Shown piece after piece: positions 37,178-49,423 of a DNA stretch of 64,000 nt. The DNA comes from Blepharisma stoltei (taxonomy: Eukaryota > Ciliophora > Heterotrichea > Heterotrichida > Blepharismidae), in contig CAJZBQ010000024.1 in NCBI GenBank assembly GCA_914767885.1, positions 744,001 through 808,000 of the forward strand. Reading direction: 5' to 3'. The position numbers and the translations under genes are program-made. Position 1 is the first letter of the stretch. Every line of letters begins with the position of its first letter. The notes beneath the pieces were generated by a model that saw nothing but the letters and a program-made list of their open reading frames with translations, was not told the origin of the DNA and did not search any database.

Positions 37178-40100
37178 ATGAAATATATGGTTTTATTTCT
37201 CGTTTTAGTTATTGGCTTTAACCCAGATAGAATCCCATCAACAAACCCTCCACCAAATGCCCGAGCGAATTTACTTATGGACAATTTTCCGGAGCTTCAT
37301 ATGATAATGGTTTATGGAGGTTTTTCTGACCCAGCTGATACTATTTATGGGGATATATGAACTTTTGATTTATTAACCGAAACATGAGACAGACTCGTTC
37401 CTTCAGATGGAATTTCTCCTAGTAATACCTAGCTCCCTTCATAGGTAAAACCATAGTTAAAAACCAACAGCAAAACTAATTTTTTATATAAAATATTTTT
37501 ATTATGATGGTATTTTTAGCTAATTCTTATACTGAGAAAATTTCAAAATTAATGAAAAGCATACTTCTGAATGGAGTAAATAGCTGGAAGATATAGTGGA
37601 GGCTCTTTTGGGATTATACATCAAGCTTTATATTGTATTTTTGGAGGAATGTCTCTCGCTGGACCTTTAAATGATTTGTGATGTTTCCGCGCACAAGGAT
37701 GACTATGAGAACAAGTTATAACGACTGGAGATATTCCTTCACCAAGAATGAGATTTGGCTATACATCCTTTTATGATGAAAATAATACCTTACTCTTTGC
37801 AGTTTTAGGAGGTGTAACTTTAACTGGAATCGATAATACCCTTTATATGTAAATTTCATATAGCCTCGACACTTCAACTTGAATTTGATCCAGAAAACAA
37901 GCATCCGGCGACCCTCCTAAAAACTTACTCCCCCCATTAAATTGGAACAAAATTTAATTTTATAATAAAAATTTTATATTAAAAATCATAATTTTTTATA
38001 TAAAAAGTTTTGATATAAGTTAAAAGTTTCTTCTTGACTAAAATTAAAAATTTAGTTATATCTTGCTCTTGTTTCAAGAAGAGAGTATAAAGTGCATCTT
38101 ATTTAAATAAATTTATTATCCTTAATTGCTAAATTTTTAAAACACATTTTATTTTTTAGATACAAATAATATTTTTATTTAAATAATTTTGATATAAATT
38201 ATATGTGAATTTCTTTACAAAAATTCAAAGTTTACTTATTTCTTGCTTTATTTTAAAGAATAAAGTATAAATAACATCTTATTTAAAACAAAATTAGCAC
38301 TTTGACCGATAAATTTTCTAAATTTTTGTTTTTAATTATTTTTTACAGTAAAAATAATTTTTGTGTAAATAGTTTTGATACCAATTAATAGTGGCATATT
38401 AATTAATAATGAAAATTTAGTTATATTTTGCTTTGTTTTAAAGGATAAAGAGTAAATAGCATTTTATTAAACAAATTTATTAATTTATATCACAATTAAA
38501 AATGGAGCGCATGAATTAGGGTCATTGTCCCCTAAAGGTCATCCTAGTGAGGGAAGTTCAGACTTTCTGAAGGATATTAGCGCTGGAACTGCTTCGGTAG
38601 TTCCCTGAGTGCTTGAATGTACATCAAGAAAGAAAAGAGAGACTCGTCTAGGTCATAGGCTACTGTAACGGTTCGACGGTTAGGCTAATTCCACCTACCG
38701 TTGTTCAGAGCTGTTAGCCAGTGATGGAATTCAGGAAGGAAGGGCTTGATTGTCAGATCCTAAGCTAAGTGGGGGTCGACAGAGTGTTATCGTAATCTTA
38801 AATCTCAATTTATATCGATAAATTTTTTAATTTTTTTTTTAAATTGCTTTTTATAAAAACACCCTAACCCCCCTTTAAACTGGAATAAAATGTCTTGTTC
38901 CAATTTAAAGGGGGGGAGCTAGAAGGGCCAGCTCTTGTACATTACAAAAACAGACTTTATACGGCCGGTGGGGAAAATACTTTTGCAAAAATTTCTCATA
39001 TAGAAACACTGCTCTATTTTGGCTTGGACGACAATAAATGACATAATATTACTTCCGATAAGACTTATACGTCAAGAATTCTTGGAGGGAGTTTTTTGAA
39101 AAATTCTGAACTATACTTAATGATGGGTTTTTCAATAGAGAAAAATGCACACGAAAGCAGGTGATATAAAGTTGATTTAGAAGACCCTAATCATGACTGA
39201 ATAGAGGTTACTATTCAAGGAGATACTAATAAAGACTTAGAAATTGATAGTTATGGGTATACATATTTCAATGAAACTTTATGAATTTTTGGAGGTGATG
39301 AAAATCCTCCTATAATAAACCGTTTAGTTATATTTAACTTATCAACTTCACCAATTGAATCCTCTATTTATGAAAATGATTTATCTCCAAGTCCAAGGAT
39401 GTATCACTCAATGCAGCCAATAGGTCAAAATTTATATTTATTTGGTGGGTTAGGCGACAATGGAGCACTTTATAATGATTTATGAGCTTTTGATGTCATG
39501 AAGGAAAAATGAAGCTTAACCAATCCTACAGGTGATGTCCCACCTAAAAGGTACGGATATGCGTCTGCAGTAAATGCTGATGTTATAGCCTGCTCCCGGC
39601 TATAGATCGGGCTATGCCGATTTTTGCCGGGAAACTCGGGGGTTTGTCTGCGTCACTTCGGGGTGACGAGTCAACTCCCCGAGTTGGCAAATAGCCACCA
39701 TTAAGTGATTTGCCAACTCGGGAGTTGACTCGTCACCTCGAAGTGACGCAGACAACCCCCCGAGTTTCCCGGCAAAGATCGGGCATAGCCCAATCTATAG
39801 CCGGGAACGGGCTATATGCTTGTATGAGGTGGATATGGCCAAGAAGGGTATTTAAATGATGGCTACTTATATGATATCAGTTCAAAACAATGATTTGCTA
39901 TAGAATACATAGGAACAGCCCCAGCTCCTAGGCTAGGGGCATGCGCAGGGTTAAGCGGATTTTTTATATATATTTATGGAGGAGAAACTGAAGTAGGACT
40001 GTCTGACGAGCTATGGATTTATGACATGACGTCAAAAAAATACAATTTAATCAATAGTGGAGATGATGATGGCCCAGGGCCTGTTTATTATGCTACCTGC

Positions 40101-42536
40101 AGAACAGACACACTTAAAAGTAATTTTCTATGAGTACTTTATGGAGAAGCAGAAGATGATACCCCTACTAATCAAATTTATGGTTATGACGCAGACCAAA
40201 GCAAATGAATTGCTTTTTATGACGATTCAACTAATACAACGTACAGCAGAAGCAGGGCAGCTGTATGCAAACCCTTGGAAAGGGTTTTAGTTGTGGGAGG
40301 TGAATCATTTGCACTGTATCCTAATAATGATATTTTTTATTTTTCGATGGAAGACTTGGGATTTACAAAGCTTGGTAATATTGCTGATACTTTCTTTGCA
40401 TCTGCTTCTGCGTATTTTCAGAATTATTTTTATATACATGGAGGAGGAACTACAGCAACTAGTCTTTTGAGGTTTAGCGTTCCAAGCAATATACCAAAAA
40501 GGTTTTAAAACGATTTCTTTGATTTTTTCAGTATAAATTGACTATAAATACTCTATATAAATATTTATTATAAAAAGTATATATTTTTTAAGACTCCCAA
40601 TGTGGTCATTTTGCAATGATAATGTAACTTGTAATTTTGCATGCGGATATGGAAGCTATAGGACATCTTCTAATTGTGAAATCTGCCCATTGGGGACATA
40701 TTCAGATAGATTTAACGCAACTGAATGTAAATCTTGCCCTGTAGGAAAGTATGGTCCACACTATGGAGCGACAAGTTTAGACATGTGCTATCCCTGTCCT
40801 GAAGGAGAATATAATAATCATGAAGGACAAGCCCATTGCTTGGATTGTCCTCATACGTCGACCTGTAAAGTTGGGAGCATGTCTTATAACTATACAATAG
40901 ACACTTATGAAGACTCATATAGTCAACCTGCTATTTATTCTTCCAATAATGATGATGCTGACCAAAATAGTCTTATAATTGAAATTGTTGTAGGGGCAGT
41001 AGGAGCACTAGCGTTAATTTCATTCTTTCTGTCAAGAAAATCGAGAATGTTTTTAATTCGTTTTGACTTATACCCTGCGAAACATAACCATTCTATAGGA
41101 GTGCCGATGATGCTAAAGCGTACCAAAATAGGAGGGATTTTTGGAATTATTTTTCTCTTTTTACTCTCTTGATTACAAAGGTTTTTTTTTCGTTGGATTT
41201 TTAGAAATTTGAATACTAGAAGGATATTTTTACTCAAAATATAAAAATACCCAATTTTTTATTAATATTAAGAAGAGTTAGCAATCATTATAATAGGAGT
41301 AGAAGTTACAAATTTTGCACTTACTCCCTCTGTGAGTCAATAAAAAATTTTGCTCTTTTATTTGTTTTCCAATTTTAAAAATCCCAATCGGCAAAAAAAT
41401 TGAATTCTAAAAATTAATTTAATTTTTAGATTTATGTTTTAGAATGCCATCTATTTAAAATGAACAGAATAGCTCGAGATTTTATTATAATAATTATCCT
41501 CATATATCAAAATATTTTCTGCTTGTGGCTTTTTTCCCTAAAAAATTGATATTTTTCATAAGGTTTTTCACTTACCCAAGTTAAGAATATTTATGAAACA
41601 AAAAGTCTTGTCCCATTAGTCGTACTTGAACAAGATATTGAAAAGGTAACTTTTATTCAGTTTGAAGCATTGTTTTTAATAAAAATTACATTAATGAATT
41701 ACGGCAGCAAATGTGATGAAGGGTACTGTGCAAATAATAATATATATACTGAAATTTCCGGAATTTCAGGAAATTGGACAGCTCCAAAATGTGAACATAT
41801 AGAATACAGCGGAGACTGTGTAATTTCAACGACATGTATAGAATGTTCAATCTCTAAGCAGGGCACACTTACTGTCACTATGGATGACACAAATGGATAC
41901 ACCTCAGGATATTCAGTAAATGTTACTGCTTCTTCGTCTATCCCAAACAAATTTAGCAGCTATAAAACTTATGTTCTACCTGATAGCAATCATATCTTTA
42001 TAGGAAGTGACCCAACTGTAATCTATTTTGACATAATTCCATCAGTAATTAATATTTAGTACTATGAAGATACTGAAGAAACTGGAAATCACACAGGATA
42101 TCACATATCATTAGATAAAGTACCCCATAAAGGAGCACAATTTAAGCCTTATGAGTAAAAAATATATAGACTTGGGCTTGCATATATTAATTACTTGAAA
42201 ATAGTATTCGATGTAGACAATAACGGACTTACTACTACGAGATATTATAACCAAACGTGAATAGTTTTATTAACTACACTATTAGGCTCTGTGTTTGGAG
42301 TAATGGAGTCTGTGGGCAGTGCTATGAAATTCGTTGAAAAAAATGCATATGCCTATAACAAAAGGAGAAAACATAGAAGTCTTTTGGGGCAACTTGAAAA
42401 AAATTCAAAAACAATAGCAAAGCTAAGAGAAGATCCGTGCTTTAAGCCTCAAAAAGAACCGGATTCTTCTAATACAGTCCAAACAGTGAATGATGCATTA
42501 GAAAAATCTAGCTCCCACTTTAATGGAACAAAATAA
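37178..42536 (+). CDS. K5: kelch / GCC2-GCC3 multipass surface protein, subtype A
   Basis: Six IESs and five 15-nt introns removed: 3447 nt, 1148 residues. I start at ATG 37178 (MKYMVLFLVLVIG); an upstream frame extension begins at TTG and lacks support. Motif NPDRIPSTNPPPNAR, kelch blades, stalk CEICPLGTYSDRFNATEC, membrane segments IIEIVVGAVGALALISFFL and GIFGIIFLFLLAIIIIGVEV (the latter split by an IES), and a third segment IVLLTTLLGSVFGVM. The gene is nearly as interrupted as K6 and K9. Its nearest relative is K3. Confidence 0.92.
37432..37578. mobile_element. IES (147 bp) inside 15-nt intron 1 of K5
   Basis: TA-bounded with weak inverted ends (GCTCCCTTCA / TGAATGGAG). Removal leaves GTAATACCTAAATAG, exactly 15 nt. 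The same intron is hit in K1 by an unrelated sequence. Confidence 0.9.
37928..38921. mobile_element. long MITE, TTTAAATTGGAAC family, in K5
   Basis: 994 bp, TTA/CTA flanks. Ends CTCCCCCCATTAAATTGGAA and a hairpin to GGGGGGGAG. The interior has three diverged repeats about 185-190 bp apart (TTAGTTATATCTTGCTC at 38054 and later versions). A second element (38492-38816) is inserted in it. Homologous to 62292-63074 in reverse. Excision gives GDPPKNLEGPALVHY. Confidence 0.92.
38492..38816 (+). mobile_element. SINE-like insertion R5 nested in the K5 MITE
   Basis: Flanked by AATTTATATC (38482-38491 and 38807-38816). Starts ACAATTAAAAATGGAGCG and ends ATCGTAATCTTAAATCTC. GC-rich against the AT-rich MITE around it. 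Confidence 0.85.
39586..39816. repeat. foldback IES (231 bp) in K5
   Basis: Almost perfect palindrome: arms GCTCCCGGCTATAGAT / ATCTATAGCCGGGAAC and GAAACTCGGGGG / CCCCCGAGTTTC, plus GTGACGAGTCAACTCC / GGAGTTGACTCGTCAC. TA-bounded. Excision joins NADV to MLVWGGYG. The same length as the K2 foldback, with unrelated sequence. Confidence 0.93.
40494..40581. other. short IES (88 bp) in K5
   Basis: TA-bounded within TATATA-type contexts, so the exact cut is ambiguous by 2 nt. Excision gives VPSNIYFLRLPMW, one residue longer than K3. Confidence 0.8.
41164..41280. other. IES (117 bp) in K5 membrane segment 2
   Basis: TTA-bounded with CTCTCTTGAT / AAGAAGAG ends. Excision joins IIFLFL to LAIIIIGVEVT. 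Confidence 0.88.
41324..41583. mobile_element. decayed MITE (260 bp) in K5
   Basis: TTA-bounded. Left end CTCCCTCTGTGAGTCAATAA is close to the CCGTGAGTGAAC family; the right end has decayed. Only 43 bp of exon separate it from the previous IES. Excision gives NFALKNIYETK. Confidence 0.88.
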
Positions 42537-43694
42537 TAGTAAATTTTCATTTTTTGGTAAATAGCCCTTTGAATAGGAATGAAATTTACTTTGTGTTGGT
42601 AAAAATAATAATATATGTAATCCGAATTAATGCTTAATTTAATGGTTGATTCGAGAATTAATTTATAATTTGCTTTATTTTAAAGGGCGGAATTAAAGAA
42701 ATACAATTAAACATTTTGAGACTTTATTGATAAATTTTTAAATTAATTTTTCATGAATAACTAAATATAAAATTATTTTTTCTAAAAAATTTCATGTTAA
42801 TTTTTTCGAAAAAATTCGGCCTTTATGTTGGAACAGTTTTTTTTTATCATAATCTAAAGTGGGTGTAAATTAAAGCCAGACGTGTTAGGTTAGAATGATT
42901 TTATTCTATATTATTAGACTAGATTACGATGGGCATTTATAGTCCACACTTCCTGAAGCATAATGCGTTCCGCAGGCGAACTCCTACGGAGTGGGCTCCC
43001 TTAAGGTAACTTGAGCCAAGACCGAGACTCCCGGTTTTCTGGGCATTATCCCTCCTGATCTGGTCAAACCAGATTTTGCCGAAACCACCATTTCCAGCCC
43101 AAGAAACAAATTTTCCAACCCTGCGTAGCTTAGGCCAGATCGCCCCGTTAAGGTACCCTTTAAGACTGTAGAGATTCGCCCTGAGATCTTCGTCTAGCCT
43201 GTCTTTCTTTTTTCTCCGGATCACGACCCAGGAAAAAAAACTCAATGCGCAGATTCGGCACAGACACAAAAGCAGATTAGGCAGGTAAGTCCCCCTGCCT
43301 CTATCGGACACCGTTTCTGGCCTGGGCGCTGCTGAAAAAAACGATGTAAAAAATAGCCGCTCGAGCTAGACCACTAATCAGCAGAAATAGTGCTGGGTCT
43401 CTCACTTCGAGGCTAGCCCAACCCTTGGGCAGCTCTTTGCACTAAAAAACAAGACCGGATATACATAAGGACACCCGCCACGGGAGGACGGTTCGCCCCG
43501 TTATCAGCCATTTTTTATATGTATTATGATTTTATTAAAAGAAAATTATCTTTAAAATATTTTTACTTTGAAAAAACAAATAAAATAAGACCGAAATTTC
43601 TATACATAAAATTGCAAAATCGAGTTTATAATGATTTCTAGTCATTTTGAGAGTTTATCTATACGTAGAAATAATAATATTTAAATTTGAAATA
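42537..43694. other. K5-K6 spacer with one element
   Basis: AT-rich flanks around a GC-rich SINE-like element (42906-43525). 42660-42740 resembles pieces of the TTTAAATTGGAAC MITE interior (TTTGCTTTATTTTAAAGG). No supported gene. Confidence 0.5.
42906..43525 (-). mobile_element. SINE-like element R6, intergenic
   Basis: 620 bp, flanked by ATGATTTTATT (42895-42905 and 43526-43536). On the minus strand it starts ATATAAAAAATGGCTGATAA and ends CCCATCGTAATCTAGTC. It is the most GC-rich block of the window. A 124-codon minus-strand frame inside has no recognisable domain. Confidence 0.8.
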
Positions 43695-46600
43695 ATGTAT
43701 ACTAATTGAGGATAATAATATAGCGACTTATGTGAAAATTCACTAGCCAAAATTCCTCTCCTGAGCTCATTTTATTATTATAAAGCTCGATTTTCCAGGA
43801 GAATCCTTATCTAGCTATATCAGGTAAGCAACAGGAGGATGCACAGTCTCCTAGTCTAGTATACATTAAGGCGTTTCTTATTTTTTGCTTCAGCGTTATC
43901 TATGGCTTAAAAATTGATCGTATTCCTACTACTAATCCTCCTCCTAGTGCTCGAGTTTATCCTTTAATGCAAAGCTACCCAAATTATGATTGTGTTCTCG
44001 TGTATTCAGGATATCCAGACTTTAAGTCTATTTATAGTGACATCTGGCTTTTTAACACCACACTTTTCCTATGGGAGCGGCTTTTTCCTTCAAATGATGA
44101 AAAACCAGGTAAAATCTATTTAGTTTCAAGGTATAACGGAGGGTCTTTTATATCAGAAGAAAAACGTCTTTTTTATATTTTTGGTGGAATGTCGCTTTCT
44201 GGTCCTTTAAATGACTTATGGAGATTCCAAGCAGATGGATTTTTATGAACGAAAATTACAACAAAAGGACCTATTCCATCCCCTAGAATAAGATTTGGGT
44301 ATACTTCTTATAATGATGACTATGGAAATTTACAATTTGCTATATTTGGAGGGATAACAGGCTATGGAACAGATAACGGTCTTTTTATGTAAAAATTTAC
44401 TTAGACTTAATACAACTACTTGGACATGAAATAATTTGACTACAGGCCATCCGCCTAAGCTTGAGGGGCCTGCATTAAACTATCATAACAAGAAACTATA
44501 TTTAGCAGGTGGATATGCCCCTTATTTAGAAAATCCATATACTCACACATTTTTTTATTATGATTTAGTATCAAATAAATGAGTAAATGCTACTTCTGAA
44601 AAAACTTATACCCCGAGAATACATCATGGGCATTTTATATATAAGGATCAATTATTTTTGATGTCAGGGTATAATTTATTGACAAACTCTATTGATAATT
44701 CCTGATACAAAGTAAACTTGACTGATCCAAGCTATAATTGGGTTAAAGTAGAAATTATAGATAATGATTATTATACATGGCATGATAGCTATGGTTTTGC
44801 ACTTTTTGAGGACAAAATTTTTACTTTTGGGGGTAATAAAATATCAGATATTATTCTATTTAAAAAAATTTTAAAAATTATATTCGTTTTACCATATTCT
44901 ATTTTCTATATAAATATAAAATGATATTATATAAGCGGTAATTTAATTTGAATTAATTAAAATACCAACAGATTGTCAATTTACAACTTAAAAACAGACC
45001 CTATTGATATGTATGCTCTTTCAGAAAATGTTTCTCCTTCGCCTAGAATGTATCATTCTTTTCAAGAAATAGGGCAATATCTTTATACATTTGGAGGAAT
45101 AGGGGATAATGGTGAACTTTTAAACGATTTATGAAGATTTGATACCATAAATGAAAGTTGAGAAATAAAGCTCCCTAATGGAGACATCCCATCTAAAAGG
45201 CACAGCTATGCTTCAGCTTCTGATGGAGACCATATGCTTATATGAGGTGGAAAAGGCCAGGAAGGCTACTTAAATGATGGGTATTTTTATAACATAAATA
45301 CCAATATGTGGTATCCATTAGTATTTTCAGGAACTAACCCAAGCCCAAGAGTAGGCGCTTGTATAGGACTAAAAGGAGAAACTGTTTATTTATACGGCGG
45401 TGAAGCAGATGCTGGGCTATCTGATGAATTTTGATATTACAGCATTGACACACAAACTTACACACTTTTAGATTCAGATAACTTAAATGGTCCTGGCCCA
45501 TTAATTTATCCTACCTGCAAACTTTCAGCTACTACCGCCACCTTATTCTATAGGCATTTCGCCTATATTGCCCGATATGGGCCAAAACTTGAGATTACTT
45601 CCTCTCAAGTTGGTTTGACCCAACTTAGGTTGGCCAAACAAATCAGAGAGTTTAGGGAGTTTCCCTCTCCTTTTGGTTTGGCTAATATAAGTTGACCATA
45701 TCGGGCGATTTAGGCAAAATGCCCTATATATAATGTATGGTGAAAGTGATGATAATTTTTCAACAAATAAAATATATGGATATACTGTAAATACAGGAAG
45801 ATGGACAAAATACTATGATGAAAGCACAGATACATTACACAAAAAAAGCCGAGCTGCAATTTTAAAGGTTCCAAGCATGGTTCTCATGGCTGGTGGTGAA
45901 TCAGATGGAATTTACCCAGATATTATTATTTATACTTATGGGACTAAAACTGGGCAATGAGAAGATCTTGGATTTATGCTTTTTTCAGTTATAGCTGAGG
46001 AAAGATTTTAGTTGACCTTTAAGCTTATTAGGGCAAACAATTGACTTTTGATAAGTTAAATGGAGTAAAAATAAAGGCTTTATGGATTCATTTATTCAAT
46101 TTTTATAGTAAAATAAATGACTATATTTTAAGTGAAGGGCACGGCAAAAGCGTGCCCAAACTATATAGGTCCGGCATCTACATATTTTAAGAATTATTTT
46201 TATATCCACGGAGGGGCAACTGCTGAAAGGGCTTTATTAAGATTCAGTGTGCCTTCCAATAAATTTATCCGTATGGACTTAGGAGCATTATGCACAAGCG
46301 AAGAGTGCCCTTTTACTTGCAGCCCTGGGACCTATATAACTTCTTCAGGTTGTGAAATTTGTCCACCAGGGACATATTCTCAAGACTTTGGTCAATTTAA
46401 ATGCATGCTTTGCCCTAGAGGAAAATATAACCCTCATTCTGCCGCTACAACAGGAGATATGTGCTATCCTTGTCAGCAAGGGCAATTTAGTAATAAAGAA
46501 GGCCAAAGACTTTGCAATGACTGTCCATTTGGAGCAGCTTGCAATATAGGGAGCCTAAATTATGAATTCAAAATATTAAACCTCAATGACTCATCAATCC

Positions 46601-48747
46601 AGCCATCATTATACAAATCAAACCAAAGCCAAGTCAATGAAAATAATATGATCACAGGGATTGTTGTAGGCTCTTTTGGAGCCATAATTATTGTTTTATT
46701 GGTCGCAATAAAGAGAAATAGAGTATATCTCTTGGCTTGGGATTTATATACGGAAGAGCATAATTATTTAGAAAGAACACTTATGTATATAAGAAGAACA
46801 AGGGTTGGTGGGATATTTGGGATTGCCTTTATATTTGTAGCAATAGCCATCATTGAAATTTTGATTGTGAATTATTTGAAAAAAAATGAATATGAGACTA
46901 AAAGCTTGGTACCACTTGTAGTGCTGAAACAAGATGTGCCAAATGTAAACTTTATGTAGTTTGAAGGGGATTTTTATATAGCTCGGGCCTTTATTTTGGA
47001 TAGTATAAAAAAAATATATTACAAAGAAAAAATGGTTTTAAAACTGCAATTTAAGACTAAATATAAAAAAATAAAAAATATTTGATGCTCATTTGGAGTA
47101 TTTTCCTTACTTCCCCTTTCGTTTCTTGATTTAATGATTCCATTTAAAATTCTACCTTTCCTAAAATTCATCTGCCTATTTGTGCTAATAATGATTATTG
47201 TAGATACTTCAATCTAGTAACTTCTACGAATTCTTAAGCGATTTTTAGTATATTTATACTATATATTGCAACATTAGCGCATAAACTTTGTATGCGAGAA
47301 AAAAAATTAATATAATAATTCTGCGGGTTAAAAATATATTTTTTCCCAGGATTTTAATCAATCACAGGGGGAATTTAGGATCCTAAAAGCAAGCACCAGC
47401 TATATTACAATAACACTTATGAATTATGGAGGGATTTGTGCTAATATTGATAATTATAATAATATAGTGTGCCCTTCATCTATTTCTTATAAAATTGAAG
47501 GAATTACTGGCAGCTGGGAAGAGCAGCATTGTATGCATATGGAAAATGGAGACTGCATAATAAAAATTAACTGTGCCAAATGCTCAATTGATACGCAAGG
47601 ATATGTATATTATACGATGGACGACTCAAACGGATACACTTCAGGATTTATAGTAAATGTGACTTCATCTTCATCTATTCCTGATAAATCAAGCAGCTAT
47701 AAAACTGCAGTTTTGCCTGAAAATAATTATACTCTTTGTATTAATTTTAGCTGGTGAAGCACACAAAAAAATAATATTTAGCAATTATAATAAATATGAC
47801 TTGATTAAGTTAAAGATAAGCATCTATAGTCTCACTCTATAGTGCAGAGTGATAATTTTATACAAGTGGGTTCCACCTTAACACAGCCTTTTAAAGCCAC
47901 TATTTTTCGGTTTAGGATTTCCTAAATCAATCACCTGTACGGATTTTGTTGGGCTTTATTATCAGTAAGGTTTTCACTCACGTTGCGTCAATCCTTGCAA
48001 CCCTTGGCTAGATCACCTCTTTTGATCAAATCTATTAGCTATAGAGATATGAGCTGCCTCCTTTATACTTGCCATTCTAAAATAAAAATTAATCACCATT
48101 AAAGAAAAGCCCACAAACTGCTTTATAGTTAGATCGCGATGCCTCATTTGAGCATCTAAATTCAGTCGCTTTTCGCAGTCATTTTACGTATGTCAAATAT
48201 GACTAAAAACATTATTTTGGATAATAAAGAATACGTGTTCATCGGTGGAACCACGACAATATATTATGATATGATCCCATCAGTAACCAATATTTAGTAC
48301 TACGAAGATACAATATATAATAAAGATGATACCGGATACCACGTTGAAGTTAAAAATATTCCAGACAAAGGCTTGCAATATCAATCTATTGAGTAAAATT
48401 TATATAGACTGGGAAATGCATTTATTAATTATTTAACCTTGGAGCTTGATCTTGATGGAAATGGGCTTGTTACAAGTAAAGGGGCTAAGCAAACTTTTAT
48501 AAACCTTATTTCTGCACTTTTAGGATCTGTTATAGCTGTTTTAAAGATTTTAGGAACTGCAATGGGGACGACTGAGGACAGCTGGCACCAGATAAAGAAA
48601 ACTTCAGTGCATCGGAAATTGGTAAAAGAAACAAAAAGAAATGCAGAAAATATCCATAGTTCTTATGGAAAATGGCAAAAGAACGGCTATGATGATGCTA
48701 TGTCTTCTGAAGGAATGGAAGAGCTAGATTTTAATTATGAAAAATAA
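43695..48747 (+). CDS. K6: kelch / GCC2-GCC3 multipass surface protein, subtype B
   Basis: Six IESs and five introns removed: 3414 nt, 1137 residues. The start codon (43695-43697) and 4 more nt are cut off from the rest by an IES; the join gives the signal peptide MYKAFLIFCFSVIYG followed by IDRIPTTNPPPSAR. Kelch blades, stalk CEICPPGTYSQDFGQFKC, membrane segments IVVGSFGAIIIVLLVAI and GIFGIAFIFVAIAIIEILIV, tail TEDSWHQIKK...ENIHSSYGKWQKNGYDD, very close to K2. Introns sit at the same sites as in the other array members. Confidence 0.92.
43702..43868. repeat. IES (167 bp) directly after the K6 start codon
   Basis: TA-bounded (43700-43701 and 43867-43868), with imperfect inverted blocks (TTCCTCTCCTGAGCTC / AGCTCGATTTTCCAGGAGA). 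Without its removal the ATG reads into a TAA within seven codons. Confidence 0.85.
44854..44964. other. short IES (111 bp) in K6
   Basis: TA-bounded, AT-rich. Excision joins NKISDI to TNRLSIYNL. Confidence 0.87.
45546..45726. repeat. foldback IES (181 bp) in K6
   Basis: Inverted arms ATAGGCATTTCGCC and ATTGCCCGATATGG with their complements at the right end; the centre carries repeated TTGACCCAACTTAGGTTGG-type palindromes. Excision gives SATTATLYIMYGES, as in K2. Confidence 0.88.
45994..46167. other. IES (174 bp) in K6
   Basis: TA-bounded. Excision joins FMLFSVI to GPASTYFKNYF, matching K4. It holds a short GGCACGGCAAAAGCGTGCC hairpin at about 46138-46156. Confidence 0.87.
46979..47404. other. 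IES (426 bp) in K6
   Basis: TA-bounded, cut ambiguous by 2 nt in TATATA. Ends TATAGCTCGGGCC / CACCAGCTATA are partly inverted. Excision gives EGDFYITITLMN. Confidence 0.87.
47730..48233. mobile_element. IES (504 bp) in K6 containing SINE-like element R7
   Basis: TA-bounded; excision gives LPENNYVFIGGTTT. Inside it, 47802-48194 is flanked by AAATATGACT repeats (47792-47801 and 48195-48204). Read on the minus strand it begins GTAAAATGACTGCG and ends TTTAACTTAATC, like the other SINE-like elements. Confidence 0.82.
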
Positions 48748-49423
48748 AACTAGAATTTATTTAAATAAATAATATTTACAAGAAATAAGAAAAAGATAGA
48801 TATGCATTTTTGAGTCCTTTGATAAATGTCGCTTATTAGAAACAATAATTTCTGGCTAATGATCATTTTCATTGTTAACAAAAATTATACTGCCAAAATA
48901 AAGTTATTAGCTCTATCAGGTTTTTAAATAAAAACCTTTATTATTTTGATATAATAATAAAATTATCTTATAAGTGTTATCATCTGTTGCACATATTTCT
49001 TACTCTCCAAGGCATGTGGAAACTCCTCACATACCAAAAAATATTACACATACGAAGTCTGCATTTATGTAAGATTTCACATATGGAATTTTTTTGGCAT
49101 GTAAGGAAATTTCCCATATGCCTTGCACAGTAAGAAATATGTGCAACAGATTATATAAAATTAGGGTAAAATTAAAATTGATAATCAACGGAATATACCG
49201 AAATATTGATTAAAATAATGATTAATTATAAATGTCTAACAGAAAAGATGGGGAAGTCCATCTTAAGAATTATTTATGATTATTTCAAGTTTTTCATAAC
49301 AGCAATATTTTTTAATATCATAAAAATTAATTCTAATATTTCTAGTTTAATATCTAATATTTAGGCAATTTTATTATTAATAATATGATCAGAATAATGA
49401 AATATAAAGGATAGTAAATAATA
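48748..49423. other. K6-K7 spacer with TIR element
   Basis: AT-rich. A TIR element (48980-49155) has ends ATCTGTTGCACATATTTCTT and complement. No supported gene. Confidence 0.5.
48980..49155. mobile_element. intergenic TIR element, about 176 bp
   Basis: Inverted ends CTGTTGCACATATTTCTTAC / GTAAGAAATATGTGCAACAG (perfect over 20 nt). The interior has TGGAAA and CCTTACATGCC-type inverted pieces reminiscent of 16917-17136. Confidence 0.8.

Noticed and set aside
42937-43311. 124-codon minus-strand frame
   Set aside because: It lies inside SINE-like element R6, has no domain, and its composition follows the element.
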